DNA from: Arthrobacter globiformis NBRC 12137
GTDB lineage: Bacteria; Actinomycetota; Actinomycetes; Actinomycetales; Micrococcaceae
Assembly: GCF_000238915.1 (NCBI RefSeq)
Contig: NZ_BAEG01000092.1
Location: 37,417 to 101,416, forward strand
Direction: 5' to 3'
Length of the DNA stretch: 64,000 nucleotides
The position numbers and the translations under genes were made by a program. This document shows, piece after piece, positions 52,340 to 60,231 of this stretch; position 1 is the stretch's first letter; every line of letters starts with the position of its first letter. The notes under the pieces are model-generated. The model was not told the origin of the DNA. It did not search any database and saw nothing but the letters and a program-made list of their open reading frames with translations.

Positions 52340-52699
52340 ATGACTGACGCAATCAGGCAGTGGATGGACAAGTACATCGCGGCGTGGACCACGAACGACC
52401 CCGAGGATATCGGGGCGCTCTTCACGGAGGAGGCCGTGTACGCCACGCGGCCCTACGATCCCGACCCCTGGCGCGGCCGCGAACAGATCGTGGAGCGGTG
52501 GATCGGCTCTGCGGACCAGCCCGGCGACTGGAGATTCGAATGGTCCCCGCTCGGGTCCGACGGGGACCTCGCGTTCGTGCAGGGCCGCACCACGTACCTG
52601 GATGACCGACCGAGCTACGAGAACCTGTGGGTGATCCGGCTCGATTCCGACGGGCGCGCGTCGAGCTTCACCGAGTGGTTCATGGAGCGCGAAGTCTGA
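52340..52699 (+). CDS. NTF2-like (SnoaL-type) small protein
   Basis: A 119-residue NTF2-like fold: IRQWMDKYIAAWTTNDPEDIGALFTEEAVYATRPYDPDPWRGREQIVERWI, then the strand VWVIRLDSDGRASSFTEWFMERE. Family members include SnoaL cyclases, isomerases and small ligand-binding proteins; no catalytic residues can be assigned. ATG 52340 is six bases after TACAAC, and no ribosome site is present, so it may be leaderless. Convergent with the LysE gene. Confidence 0.78.
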   Translation: MTDAIRQWMDKYIAAWTTNDPEDIGALFTEEAVYATRPYDPDPWRGREQIVERWIGSADQPGDWRFEWSPLGSDGDLAFVQGRTTYLDDRPSYENLWVIRLDSDGRASSFTEWFMEREV

Positions 52700-52727
52700 G
52701 CCCGCTAGGCCGGTTCCTAGGCGGCGC

Positions 52728-53375
52728 CTATGCGAACCGGGCCAGGGCTGGAAGCAGCTGCTCCGAGAGCAAAGCGGCGCCAAGGACCACCATGATGATG
52801 CCGCTGGTCAGCGTGACCCTGCGGGCTGCGTTCGGCCGGGACTGCAGCAGTTTCCGCGACAGCAGTGCCACGCATGTGTAGACGAGGGCCGCGAGCAGCA
52901 CGAAGGTCAAGCCCAGCAGTCCCGACTGCACCGGCACGGGCAGCGGGGCGTCGGCGCTGACGAACTGCGGCACGAGGGCCAGGAAGAACAGCAGCCCCTT
53001 GGGATTGATGCCGCTGGTCCCCATGCCCTGAAGGAAGGACCGGAGCTGGTTCTGCCCCGGATGTCCGACGGCGGTCGCTGCGGAAAAGGTCGCGCCCCGC
53101 CACGACCTGATGGTGATGGTGCCGAGCCACAGCAGATAGACGGCCCCGGCCACCGTGATCCAGCCCAGCAGGCCCGGCATGCTTGCCAGGACGGCGGCGA
53201 GCCCGGCCACCATGAGGAGGGTGTGCAGGACGTATCCGCTGCACAGCCCCGCGACGGCGGGGACAAAGCTGCGGCGGCCGAGTCCGGCCGTGATGGAGTA
53301 GGCCCAGTCCACTCCCGGGGTGCAGGCGAGGGCGGCCGCGACCACGATAAAGGCGAGGAAAAGCTGGGGATTCAT
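52728..53375 (-). CDS. LysE/RhtB family amino acid exporter
   Basis: A 215-residue exporter with five or six membrane helices. The N-terminal segment ALACTPGVDWAYSITAGLGRRSFVPAVAGLCSGYVLH carries the family motif (TPGPD variant), and NPKGLLFFLALVPQFV is the second signature. It exports amino acids such as threonine, homoserine or lysine. AGGAGG precedes ATG 53375. Divergent from an Lrp/AsnC regulator, the usual pairing, in which the regulator activates the exporter on amino acid excess. Confidence 0.9.
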   Translation of the reverse strand: MNPQLFLAFIVVAAALACTPGVDWAYSITAGLGRRSFVPAVAGLCSGYVLHTLLMVAGLAAVLASMPGLLGWITVAGAVYLLWLGTITIRSWRGATFSAATAVGHPGQNQLRSFLQGMGTSGINPKGLLFFLALVPQFVSADAPLPVPVQSGLLGLTFVLLAALVYTCVALLSRKLLQSRPNAARRVTLTSGIIMVVLGAALLSEQLLPALARFA

Positions 53376-53479
53376 GGCGGCCTCCTGCGTGTTTGACTGT
53401 AAGAAAAGCCTAGGCAAAACAGCCCCAGATGTGCTCTCAAATTTCGCGCGGATCGCTGTCGTCAGAGTAAGATTCTTGC

Positions 53480-53935
53480 GTGATTGACCATATCGACAGA
53501 AGTATTTTGCGCCATCTCAAAGAGGACGGCAGAATAACTGCCACGGCCCTCGCCGCCAAGGTGGGGCTGACCGTGGCGCCCTGCCACCGCCGGCTCCGGG
53601 ACCTCGAGCAGTCCGGCGTGATCCGCGGCTATAAAGCGGACATTGACCCGGCCGCCGTCGGGCTTGGCTTTGAGGCGATTGTGTTTGTCACCCTCCGGCA
53701 GGTGGACCGCCCGACCATGGAGATCTTCGAGAACCGGGTGGCGGAGAACCCGAACATCGTGGAGGCGCAGCGGCTGTTCGGTTCCCCGGACTACCTGCTC
53801 AAGGTGATCGCGGCGGACCTGCCGTCCTACCAGCGGTTCTACGACAGCGAGCTGACAGTGCTGCCGGGGGTGGAACGGCTGACCTCAACGCTGGTGATGA
53901 AGAACCTGAAATCCAACGCTGGTCCGCCCGTCTGA
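53480..53935 (+). CDS. Lrp/AsnC family regulator of the LysE exporter
   Basis: A 151-residue Lrp-type protein: HTH at IDRSILRHLKEDGRITATALAAKVGLTVAPCHRRLRDLEQSGVIRGYKADIDPAAVG, then the RAM ligand domain with YQRFYDSELTVLPGVERLTSTLVMK. GTG 53480 is six bases after TAAGAT (53468-53473), so probably leaderless. Divergent from the LysE gene, 104 bp apart. Expected ligand is the amino acid exported by LysE. Confidence 0.9.
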   Translation: MIDHIDRSILRHLKEDGRITATALAAKVGLTVAPCHRRLRDLEQSGVIRGYKADIDPAAVGLGFEAIVFVTLRQVDRPTMEIFENRVAENPNIVEAQRLFGSPDYLLKVIAADLPSYQRFYDSELTVLPGVERLTSTLVMKNLKSNAGPPV

Positions 53936-53966
53936 CGTTCCTTCCAACCGCGCAGGCCTGCGAAAA

Positions 53967-54030
53967 GCGCGAACGCACACTTGGGGCCCCCGATCCGGGT
54001 GGATCAGGGGCCCCAAGTGTTCGCTCGCGC
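53967..54030. repeat. long palindromic repeat, copy 1 (between convergent genes)
   Basis: Arms of 24 bp with two mismatches (starting GCGCGAACG, ending ACACTTGGGGCCCC) flank a GATCC-GGGT-GGATC inner hairpin. A related copy is at 63887-63937. It sits between the AsnC stop (53935) and the protease stop (54047), so it may also end transcription from both sides. Confidence 0.85.
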
Positions 54031-54046
54031 TGGACTGTCTCCCTGC

Positions 54047-56761
54047 TCAGCGGGGGTTCAGCACGACGTTCTGGAAGATGCCCTTCCCGGTGCCGGTATG
54101 GAGCCAGAGTGACCCATCGGCCGACACGGAAACGACGTTCGGGTTGCCCGTGCCCGCAAAGCGGCCCACGCTGGCGAGGGTGGTGAAGGCGTTCCAGCCG
54201 GTGCCGAGCTGCGTGCGGGCCAGGAAGCCGGAGGCGCCGCTGCCGGGATAGAGCCAGAGCGTGCCGTCCGACGCGCGGGCCATCAGGTCAGCCTTACCGT
54301 CGCCGTTGAAGTCGTTGCCCGCAACAACCTGGCTGAAGCCCGCCCAGCCGGAGCCGATCTGCTTCCGGGCAAGGAAGGCGCCCGCCCCGTTGCCGGGGTA
54401 GAGCCACAGCTTGCCGTCAGGCTCCTGCGCGATGATGTCCGTCCTTCCGTCGCCGGAGAAGTCGCCGGGGGCGATGATCCGCGCGAAGGCATGCCAGCCG
54501 GTGCCGATCTTCTTCGCTGTCTGGAAGAGTCCCGTTCCGTTCGTGGGGTAGAGCCAGAGCGAGCCGTCGGGCTTCCGGGCCAGGAGATCAGGGCCGCCGG
54601 CGCCGTTGAAGTTCCCGGCGGACACCACCTGGTCGAAGGCCTGCCAGCCGGTACCGAGCTGACGGGACGTGCGGAACCCGCCCGAGCCGTTGCCGGAGTA
54701 GAGCCGCAGGACGCCCTGGGCCGTCCGGGCCAGGATGTCGGGCTTGCCGTCGCCGTCGTAATCGCCGGCTTCCCAGACCTGGCTGAAGCCGGCCCAGCCG
54801 GTGCCGATCTTCAGCTTGGTTGCGAAACCGCCGACGCCGTTGCCCGCGTACGCGGTGATGGCCCCGCTGGTGCTGGCCGAGAGGATGTCCGTGTGCCCGT
54901 CGGAGGTGAAGTCCTGGCCGGCGATCAGTTCCGTGCTGGCCCATCCGGTGGCCAGCGTGCGGCGGGCCAGGAAGCCTCCGGTTCCGCTGCCCGGGTACAG
55001 GTAAACGGTCCCGGTGCTGGAGCGGGCGAGCAGGCCGGGGCCCGTGGCGAGCCCTCCCGCTGCGGTGACGGCGGTGAAGCCCTGCCAGCCGGAGCCCACC
55101 TGTTTGGCCGCCAGGAAGCCTCCGGTTCCGTTGCCGGGGTACAGCCACAGGGTTCCGTCGGCGCGCATAGCCAGCAGGTCGGCCCGCTTGTCGCCGTTGA
55201 AATCGCCGGGTGCGATGATGCGTTTGAAGCCCTCCCAGCCGGAGCCGATCTGCTTGCGTGCCAGGAAGCCGCCGGTTCCGCTGCCGGGGTACAGCCACAG
55301 GGCTCCGTTGGACGTCCGGGCAATGAGGTCCGTCTTCCCGTCCCCGTTGAAGTCGCCGTTGCCGAGGACCATGTTGAATATGTTCCAGCCCGTCCCGATC
55401 TTCACGGCCGTTCCGAGCTTGTTTCCGCCCATGCCCGCGAACAGCAGGAGCGAACCGTCGGCTTCGCGGGAGACCATGTCCGGGCGTCCGTCGCCGTTGA
55501 AGTCGCCGGCCGAGAACTGGATCTTGGTGCGCAGGGCGAGGTCGGCGTCGATGGTGACAGTGGCCGAAGTGGCGGTCACGGTGTTGACCGTGACCCGGGT
55601 TCCCGCGTGGGTGATGAAGGTGCGGCCGGCCTGCCAGGTGTGGTTGGTGGCGTAGTACCCGCTGAACGGAACCGTGGACGGCATCAGCGCGAGCGAGGAC
55701 CACGGGGTGGCGCCGCCCCGCTGGACAACTTTCACGCCCCGGTTGCCCGCGGCCCCGCTGGCCAGGTAGGCGTCGTAGCCGGCAGGCTGCCGGAGCTCCA
55801 GATAGTAGACCTCCCTGCTGACCGGATCGGTGAACTTCACCGCGCGGTAGGCCAGCTTCGTGTCGCCCCAGGGCCTCAGCGTGTAGCTCTTCACGCCGGA
55901 TGCCACGCCGAGGTCGCGGATGTCGGTAGCCGAGCCCAGGCCCTTGGCGTCCCAGAACGGCGAGCTGATCACCGGCATGTTGTAGCTGGACAGCCCCATC
56001 AGGTCGGTGCTGTCGCCGTATTCGCGGATGTAGCAGGAGGAGTCGGTGAACTGGCCGGTGCTCGTGGTGCCCACATCGGATGCGCCGCTGCTGCACTGCA
56101 GGGCATCGGCGTGCATGGACCCCAGCACGTGGCCGAACTCGTGGGCGATCACGCTGTTGGTGAAGCCGCTGATCTGCGGCATCAGAACCCGTCCGCTGTT
56201 GCCGGTGCTGCTGTAGCCGGCACCGAGGGCGCCGCCGGAGAGCGTGGCGCTGGGAACGAAGACCACCAGCGCCTTGTTGGTGCCGTAGGTCCACTTCAGC
56301 TCGGTGGTGATCTTGTTGATCATGTCGTAGTAGGAGTCCGTCGACCTGGCTGTCTTGGACGCCAACGTGGCGCGTTCTGTCACGGTCATGGAAATGCGGC
56401 CGCCGGACATGGCTTTCCAGTAGTTGCTGGAGGCCGCCACGGCCGCTTCAGCCTGGGCCATCGGAACGGTGGCCTTGTTGTCCACCAGCGTGGCGACGAC
56501 GACCTTGACTGTGAGGGCAGCGGCGGCCGTTCCTCCCGCCTCGGTCTGGAGGGCCAGGCCTGCAGGCGGCCCGTCCGCCGGAACGCCGGGCGCGGATTCG
56601 TAGCCGTGGTGCGCCTGTTCCGAACCGGACTCGACCGGCAGTGACGTGCCGTTGCCGGCAGGATCCGTGGCTGCCATTGCGGTGGCGGGAAGCGAGACGA
56701 GGCCAGCGGCCAAAACCAGCAAACCTGTGGCCGACGCGATTGAACGGGAAAAAGAGCGCAT
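54047..56761 (-). CDS. secreted metzincin-like metalloprotease with ten FG-GAP/VCBS-type repeats
   Basis: A 904-residue secreted protein. Signal peptide 1-30 (ATAMA cleavage). A short propeptide is followed by a protease domain with zinc motif HEFGHVLGSMH (His207, Glu208, His211, His217) and a possible Met-turn at Met255 (TDLMGLSS). From about residue 415 there are ten ~49-residue repeats of the form GDFNGDGRxDLxARxxDGxLWLYPGNGxGGF. The DxNGDGxxD calcium motif is kept in most but lost in three. Likely cell-wall or extracellular peptidase with a propeller-like binding module. AAGGAA precedes ATG 56761. Transcribed alone. Confidence 0.9.
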   Translation of the reverse strand: MRSFSRSIASATGLLVLAAGLVSLPATAMAATDPAGNGTSLPVESGSEQAHHGYESAPGVPADGPPAGLALQTEAGGTAAAALTVKVVVATLVDNKATVPMAQAEAAVAASSNYWKAMSGGRISMTVTERATLASKTARSTDSYYDMINKITTELKWTYGTNKALVVFVPSATLSGGALGAGYSSTGNSGRVLMPQISGFTNSVIAHEFGHVLGSMHADALQCSSGASDVGTTSTGQFTDSSCYIREYGDSTDLMGLSSYNMPVISSPFWDAKGLGSATDIRDLGVASGVKSYTLRPWGDTKLAYRAVKFTDPVSREVYYLELRQPAGYDAYLASGAAGNRGVKVVQRGGATPWSSLALMPSTVPFSGYYATNHTWQAGRTFITHAGTRVTVNTVTATSATVTIDADLALRTKIQFSAGDFNGDGRPDMVSREADGSLLLFAGMGGNKLGTAVKIGTGWNIFNMVLGNGDFNGDGKTDLIARTSNGALWLYPGSGTGGFLARKQIGSGWEGFKRIIAPGDFNGDKRADLLAMRADGTLWLYPGNGTGGFLAAKQVGSGWQGFTAVTAAGGLATGPGLLARSSTGTVYLYPGSGTGGFLARRTLATGWASTELIAGQDFTSDGHTDILSASTSGAITAYAGNGVGGFATKLKIGTGWAGFSQVWEAGDYDGDGKPDILARTAQGVLRLYSGNGSGGFRTSRQLGTGWQAFDQVVSAGNFNGAGGPDLLARKPDGSLWLYPTNGTGLFQTAKKIGTGWHAFARIIAPGDFSGDGRTDIIAQEPDGKLWLYPGNGAGAFLARKQIGSGWAGFSQVVAGNDFNGDGKADLMARASDGTLWLYPGSGASGFLARTQLGTGWNAFTTLASVGRFAGTGNPNVVSVSADGSLWLHTGTGKGIFQNVVLNPR

Positions 56762-56946
56762 TGAGTTCCTTATTGAGACCGACCCCCCGGCGGAGACCCT
56801 GAGTGAACAATGCACCCGCTGCGTGCCCAGCGCTGCGGCAGATGCTGAATCAGGTTACAGTTGCCACCGCAGGACAGCCGCCGGAATATCCGCAGTTTTC
56901 CCCAATGATTTGCGCAATATCGGAGCGCCGCTCTGCAGGGCCGGAA

Positions 56947-57414
56947 TCAGTGCTCTAGCAGGCCCGTGGTCCGGTAGGGAATCACCTCGCGCAGGAACAT
57001 GCTCGTGGACGTCCGCACGATTCCCGGGCACAGCCGGATCTCCTCCGAAACCCGGTACAGGTCGTCGGGGCTGGTGGCCACCACCCGGATCAGCAGGTCC
57101 GTGTCGCCGGCCGGGGCGTGGCACTCCAGCACCTCGGGGATCTCGCGCAGCGCCGCGATGGCCTCGTTGAGATGGCTCTGGTCCAGTTCGGCGCTGACAG
57201 CGGCGGCAACGCCCCGACCCAGGGCCGCGGGCAGCACGCGGCTGCTGTTGGGCCGGAGCGCGCCCGACGCCGTCATCCGCTCCAGGCGCGATTGAACGGT
57301 GCCGCGCGCCAGGCCCAGCCGCTGGGCCAGGACCATGATCGGCAGCCGGGGATCCTCATCCAGGGCGGCAAGGATGCGCCGGTCCGTGGCGTCGAGCAGC
57401 TGCAATATGATCAC
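56947..57414 (-). CDS. Lrp/AsnC family regulator
   Basis: A 155-residue Lrp-type protein with HTH LDATDRRILAALDEDPRLPIMVLAQRLGLARGTVQSRLERMTASGALRP and a RAM domain with ALREIPEVLECHAPAGDTDLLIRVVA. GTG 57414 is used; AGGA is too close to it, so TTG three codons later is possible. It lies alone between the protease gene and a 362-bp gene-free region. Target unknown. Confidence 0.85.
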   Translation of the reverse strand: MIILQLLDATDRRILAALDEDPRLPIMVLAQRLGLARGTVQSRLERMTASGALRPNSSRVLPAALGRGVAAAVSAELDQSHLNEAIAALREIPEVLECHAPAGDTDLLIRVVATSPDDLYRVSEEIRLCPGIVRTSTSMFLREVIPYRTTGLLEH

Positions 57415-57776
57415 TTCCTGTCCGGTTTCCGGGTGCAGGACCGATCAGATTGACCAGTCCATGCCATGCCCATTGCGCCTACTGTAGGTCTTCTGCTCAG
57501 ATAGTGGCAACGCAGGCGACGGTTACCCCCACCGCCGGCAGGCTACAGGCTCACGGCACATCACCCGGCCCCCTGGACCACGCTTCCCGCAAGGAGGCAG
57601 CCGCTGATTGACACTTGTTCACGCATTCGTCTTTCCGCAAGAAGTGCCTCGATTTCCGGACGGAGTTCCGTCCGGGGCAGGCACGGCAAGAGCCCCTGAG
57701 CCACCGATTCCCGGCCAACGCCCGGAGTGCGCGGTAGCTGAGGGGCTCTTGTGGTGTTCGGCATAGGCTGGAGGGC
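57415..57776. promoter_or_regulatory. gene-free region with two inverted repeats before gluQ
   Basis: No credible gene is seen in 362 bp. It holds CCGGACGGA-GT-TCCGTCCGG (57656-57675, perfect) and a second pair of 15-bp arms, CAAGAGCCCCTGAGC near 57687-57701 and its complement with one mismatch near 57737-57751, spaced by about 35 bp. TAGGCT at 57764-57769 is the likely -10 of gluQ. The repeats could be operators or form an RNA structure. Confidence 0.6.
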
Positions 57777-58658
57777 ATGACTCACGCTGGCCGCTTCGCC
57801 CCCAGCCCGTCCGGTGAGCTGCACGTGGGAAACCTCCGGACGGCAATCCTGGCCTGGCTCTTTGCCCGTTCCACCGGGCGCCGGTTCCTGCTGCGGGTCG
57901 AGGACCTCGACCGGGCACGGGCCGGGGCCGAAGCCGCGCAGCTGCGGGACCTGGCCGCCGTCGGAGTGACCTGGGACGGTGGGGTCGTGCGGCAGACGGA
58001 CCGCGAACCGCTGTATACGGCGGCCATCGGAGAGCTGGCCGCGGCCGGGCTGACGTACGAATGCTTCTGCACCCGCCGTGAGATCCAGGAGGCACCCTCC
58101 GCGCCGCACGCGCCCCAAGGCGCCTACCCCGGAACGTGCAGGGGGCTGTCGGCGGCGGAGCTCGAGTTCAAGCGATCCACCCGCCCGGCGGCCATCCGGC
58201 TACGTTCCTCCGTGGCCGAGTGGACTGTCGAGGACATGCTGCATGGGTCGTTCACCGGAGTAGTGGACGACTTCGTCCTGCGCCGGAACGACGGTGTGAC
58301 GGCGTACAACCTGGCCGTCGTCGTCGATGATGCCGAGCAGGGCATAGACCAGGTTGTCCGGGGGGACGACCTCCTGCCCTCGACGCCCCGGCAGGCATAT
58401 CTCGCCTCGCTCCTGAATATGCCAGTTCCGGAATATGCTCACGTGCCGCTGGTGGTGAACGCCGACGGCGCCAGGCTTGCCAAGCGCGACGGCGCGGTCA
58501 CCCTGGGTGACCTGGCCGCCGTCGGACATCCAGCCGAAGCCGTGCAGAGGACGATTCTTCAGTCGCTGGGCCTGCCCGGCGACTCTCTGGAGGCCGCCCT
58601 CGAAGGGTTTTCGCCCGCCCGCCTGCCGCGCGAGCCATGGGTGTGGCCCGGGGCATAG
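57777..58658 (+). CDS. gluQ: glutamyl-Q tRNA(Asp) synthetase
   Basis: A 293-residue truncated glutamyl-tRNA synthetase-like enzyme that adds glutamate to queuosine in tRNA(Asp). The HIGH-like motif is SPSGELHVGNLRTA and the KMSKS-like motif is ARLAKRDGAVTL. The anticodon-binding domain of GltX is absent, as expected. YECFCTRREI contributes the zinc cysteines. ATG 57777 is seven bases after TAGGCT, so probably leaderless. It ends 9 bp from the convergent LtrA stop. Confidence 0.9.
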   Translation: MTHAGRFAPSPSGELHVGNLRTAILAWLFARSTGRRFLLRVEDLDRARAGAEAAQLRDLAAVGVTWDGGVVRQTDREPLYTAAIGELAAAGLTYECFCTRREIQEAPSAPHAPQGAYPGTCRGLSAAELEFKRSTRPAAIRLRSSVAEWTVEDMLHGSFTGVVDDFVLRRNDGVTAYNLAVVVDDAEQGIDQVVRGDDLLPSTPRQAYLASLLNMPVPEYAHVPLVVNADGARLAKRDGAVTLGDLAAVGHPAEAVQRTILQSLGLPGDSLEAALEGFSPARLPREPWVWPGA

Positions 58659-58667
58659 CGGCCGGCG

Positions 58668-59918
58668 TCACGCATTCCTGGCCCGCTGTTCCAGCTTCTC
58701 CAGCGACGCGTGGAGCAGGTCCGTGCTCCGGCGTTCATCAATAACGATCGAGGCCCCCAGTGCGGCAACAATGATGAGCAGGCAGGCGGGAACCGAAACG
58801 CCCGCCGCCGCCAGGGCCACGGTTCCGGCTAGGACGCACACCACTCCCGTGGTGACGGCGATGAGGGTGCGGTCGACGCACGTCATGACGCTGAAGAGCG
58901 CCGTGAGCGAGACCTTGAACAGCGCCACGGGAACGGCGATGCTGGCCACCGCCACGGCGGCGCTGATGTGTGCGGCATGGTCGATGTAGTACGCGGCGAC
59001 GTGCAGGCCCGCCCCGGTGGCGGCGATCGCGGCGAAGACGGGGATGTGGCCGTAGCCGAAGAAGTAGGAACGGTGACGCTGCAGGTGCAGGGCCCGGCCG
59101 GCCGGCAGGATGAAGTAGATCCACCACATGCCGAAGGCCAACGCGGTGCCGCCGAAACCCACCAGAGCAGCATCAAGCGACCATCCATGGTTGGCCACGA
59201 TGGCGCGGAGTGTCTCGACGGCGCCGATCAGGCATTCACCCAGGGCGATGATGGCCAGCAGTCCGTAGCGTTCGGCGATGTGGTGGGCATGCCAGGGAGT
59301 GGTTGCATTCCGCTCGGCCGCATACGGGGTGGCGAGTTCCAGGACATACAGCGGTGCAATCATCAGGAACGTGGTGGGCACGTCCGCCTGGATGAACAGC
59401 ACCGCGATCCACCCCAGCTGGACAACCGCCAGGTATCCCGCGTAGCGCAGGCACGTCTTCCGGCGGGCAGGGTCCTGCCGGGCGGCCCGCAGCCACTGGG
59501 AGACCAGGGCCAGGCGCATGATGATGTAGCCGCCCACGATGACGGTGTTGTCCACGTGCTTTCCCTCCACGAGGGAGTGGAACATGGGCTCGATCCCCAT
59601 CGCCAGGATCAGGACGCCCACCAGTTGGACCATGGTGACCACCCGGAACACCCAGTCGTCGGTATCGTAGGCGCTGGCGAACCAGGTGAAGTTGATCCAG
59701 GCCCAGATCACGGCAAACATCGCGAAGGAAAAGCCGAGCAGCCCGGCGCCGAAGTGTCCCTCCGCGATCTCGTGCGCAAACTGGCTGCCGGCCACCCCGA
59801 ACGCGATCACGAAGGTGAGGTCGAAGAAGAGCTCCAGCGGGGTGGCTGTCCGGTGCGGCTGGTGCGGATCCCGGCCGCCCATGCGTGCCACGGCGTGCCG
59901 GAGGGGATTAGAAGGCAT
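58668..59918 (-). CDS. low temperature requirement protein A (LtrA) family membrane protein
   Basis: A 416-residue integral membrane protein with about ten to twelve helices. The N-terminal signature TPLELFFDLTFVIAFGVAGSQFAHEI and ERYGLLAIIALGECLIG match the LtrA family (named from Listeria growth at low temperature; biochemical role unknown). ATG 59918 lies three bases after the stop of the frameshifted upstream gene, and TACTGT (59931-59926) seven bases before it could give a leaderless transcript of its own. Confidence 0.88.
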   Translation of the reverse strand: MPSNPLRHAVARMGGRDPHQPHRTATPLELFFDLTFVIAFGVAGSQFAHEIAEGHFGAGLLGFSFAMFAVIWAWINFTWFASAYDTDDWVFRVVTMVQLVGVLILAMGIEPMFHSLVEGKHVDNTVIVGGYIIMRLALVSQWLRAARQDPARRKTCLRYAGYLAVVQLGWIAVLFIQADVPTTFLMIAPLYVLELATPYAAERNATTPWHAHHIAERYGLLAIIALGECLIGAVETLRAIVANHGWSLDAALVGFGGTALAFGMWWIYFILPAGRALHLQRHRSYFFGYGHIPVFAAIAATGAGLHVAAYYIDHAAHISAAVAVASIAVPVALFKVSLTALFSVMTCVDRTLIAVTTGVVCVLAGTVALAAAGVSVPACLLIIVAALGASIVIDERRSTDLLHASLEKLEQRARNA

Positions 59919-59921
59919 GGG

Positions 59922-60189
59922 TCAAACAGTAGCGCGTCTGCGCGCCCGCCAGAGCAGGGCAATGTAGGCCAGGTCGAACACACTGCACAGGGCTCCGAGC
60001 CCAAGGATCAGGGCCGAACTTCCGTACCCGCCGTAGACAATGGTGGGGGCAAGGGTGCCGACCCACTTGGCCACCGCGATGACGGGCGACTGGCCCCGGC
60101 CGCTTCCGCGCGAACAGCAACTGCCCAATGGCGCCGCCCAGTTCGCCGGAACGGTGCGGGGTCGCCGTAAACTTCCGGCGAACCCGCAC
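59922..60189 (-). pseudogene. probable frameshifted small membrane protein gene
   Basis: Two frames look coding. Upstream frame from GTG 60189 reads TPHRSGELGGAIGQLLFAR; it then loses coding character. One base off, the frame VIAVAKWVGTLAPTIVYGGYGSSALILG...FDLAYIALLWRARR runs to a TGA at 59922, three bases before LtrA. Removing a single A in the CGGAAGCGG stretch at about 60100-60110 joins them into a ~90-residue protein with two membrane helices. This may be a real pseudogene, a sequencing error or an expressed gene with programmed shift; the upstream half is less certain. Confidence 0.45.
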
Positions 60190-60231
60190 CGGCTCCGGCG
60201 AGTTCGGCCAGCGAACGGCGGAACCGGCCGG

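Noticed and set aside
54491..56644. 717-codon plus-strand frame opposite the protease gene
   Set aside because: It mirrors the repeats and signal peptide of a convincing secreted protein, and has a repetitive composition without any motif.
57551..58118. Minus-strand frames between AsnC and gluQ
   Set aside because: They run antisense into gluQ and have no ribosome site or conserved segment.
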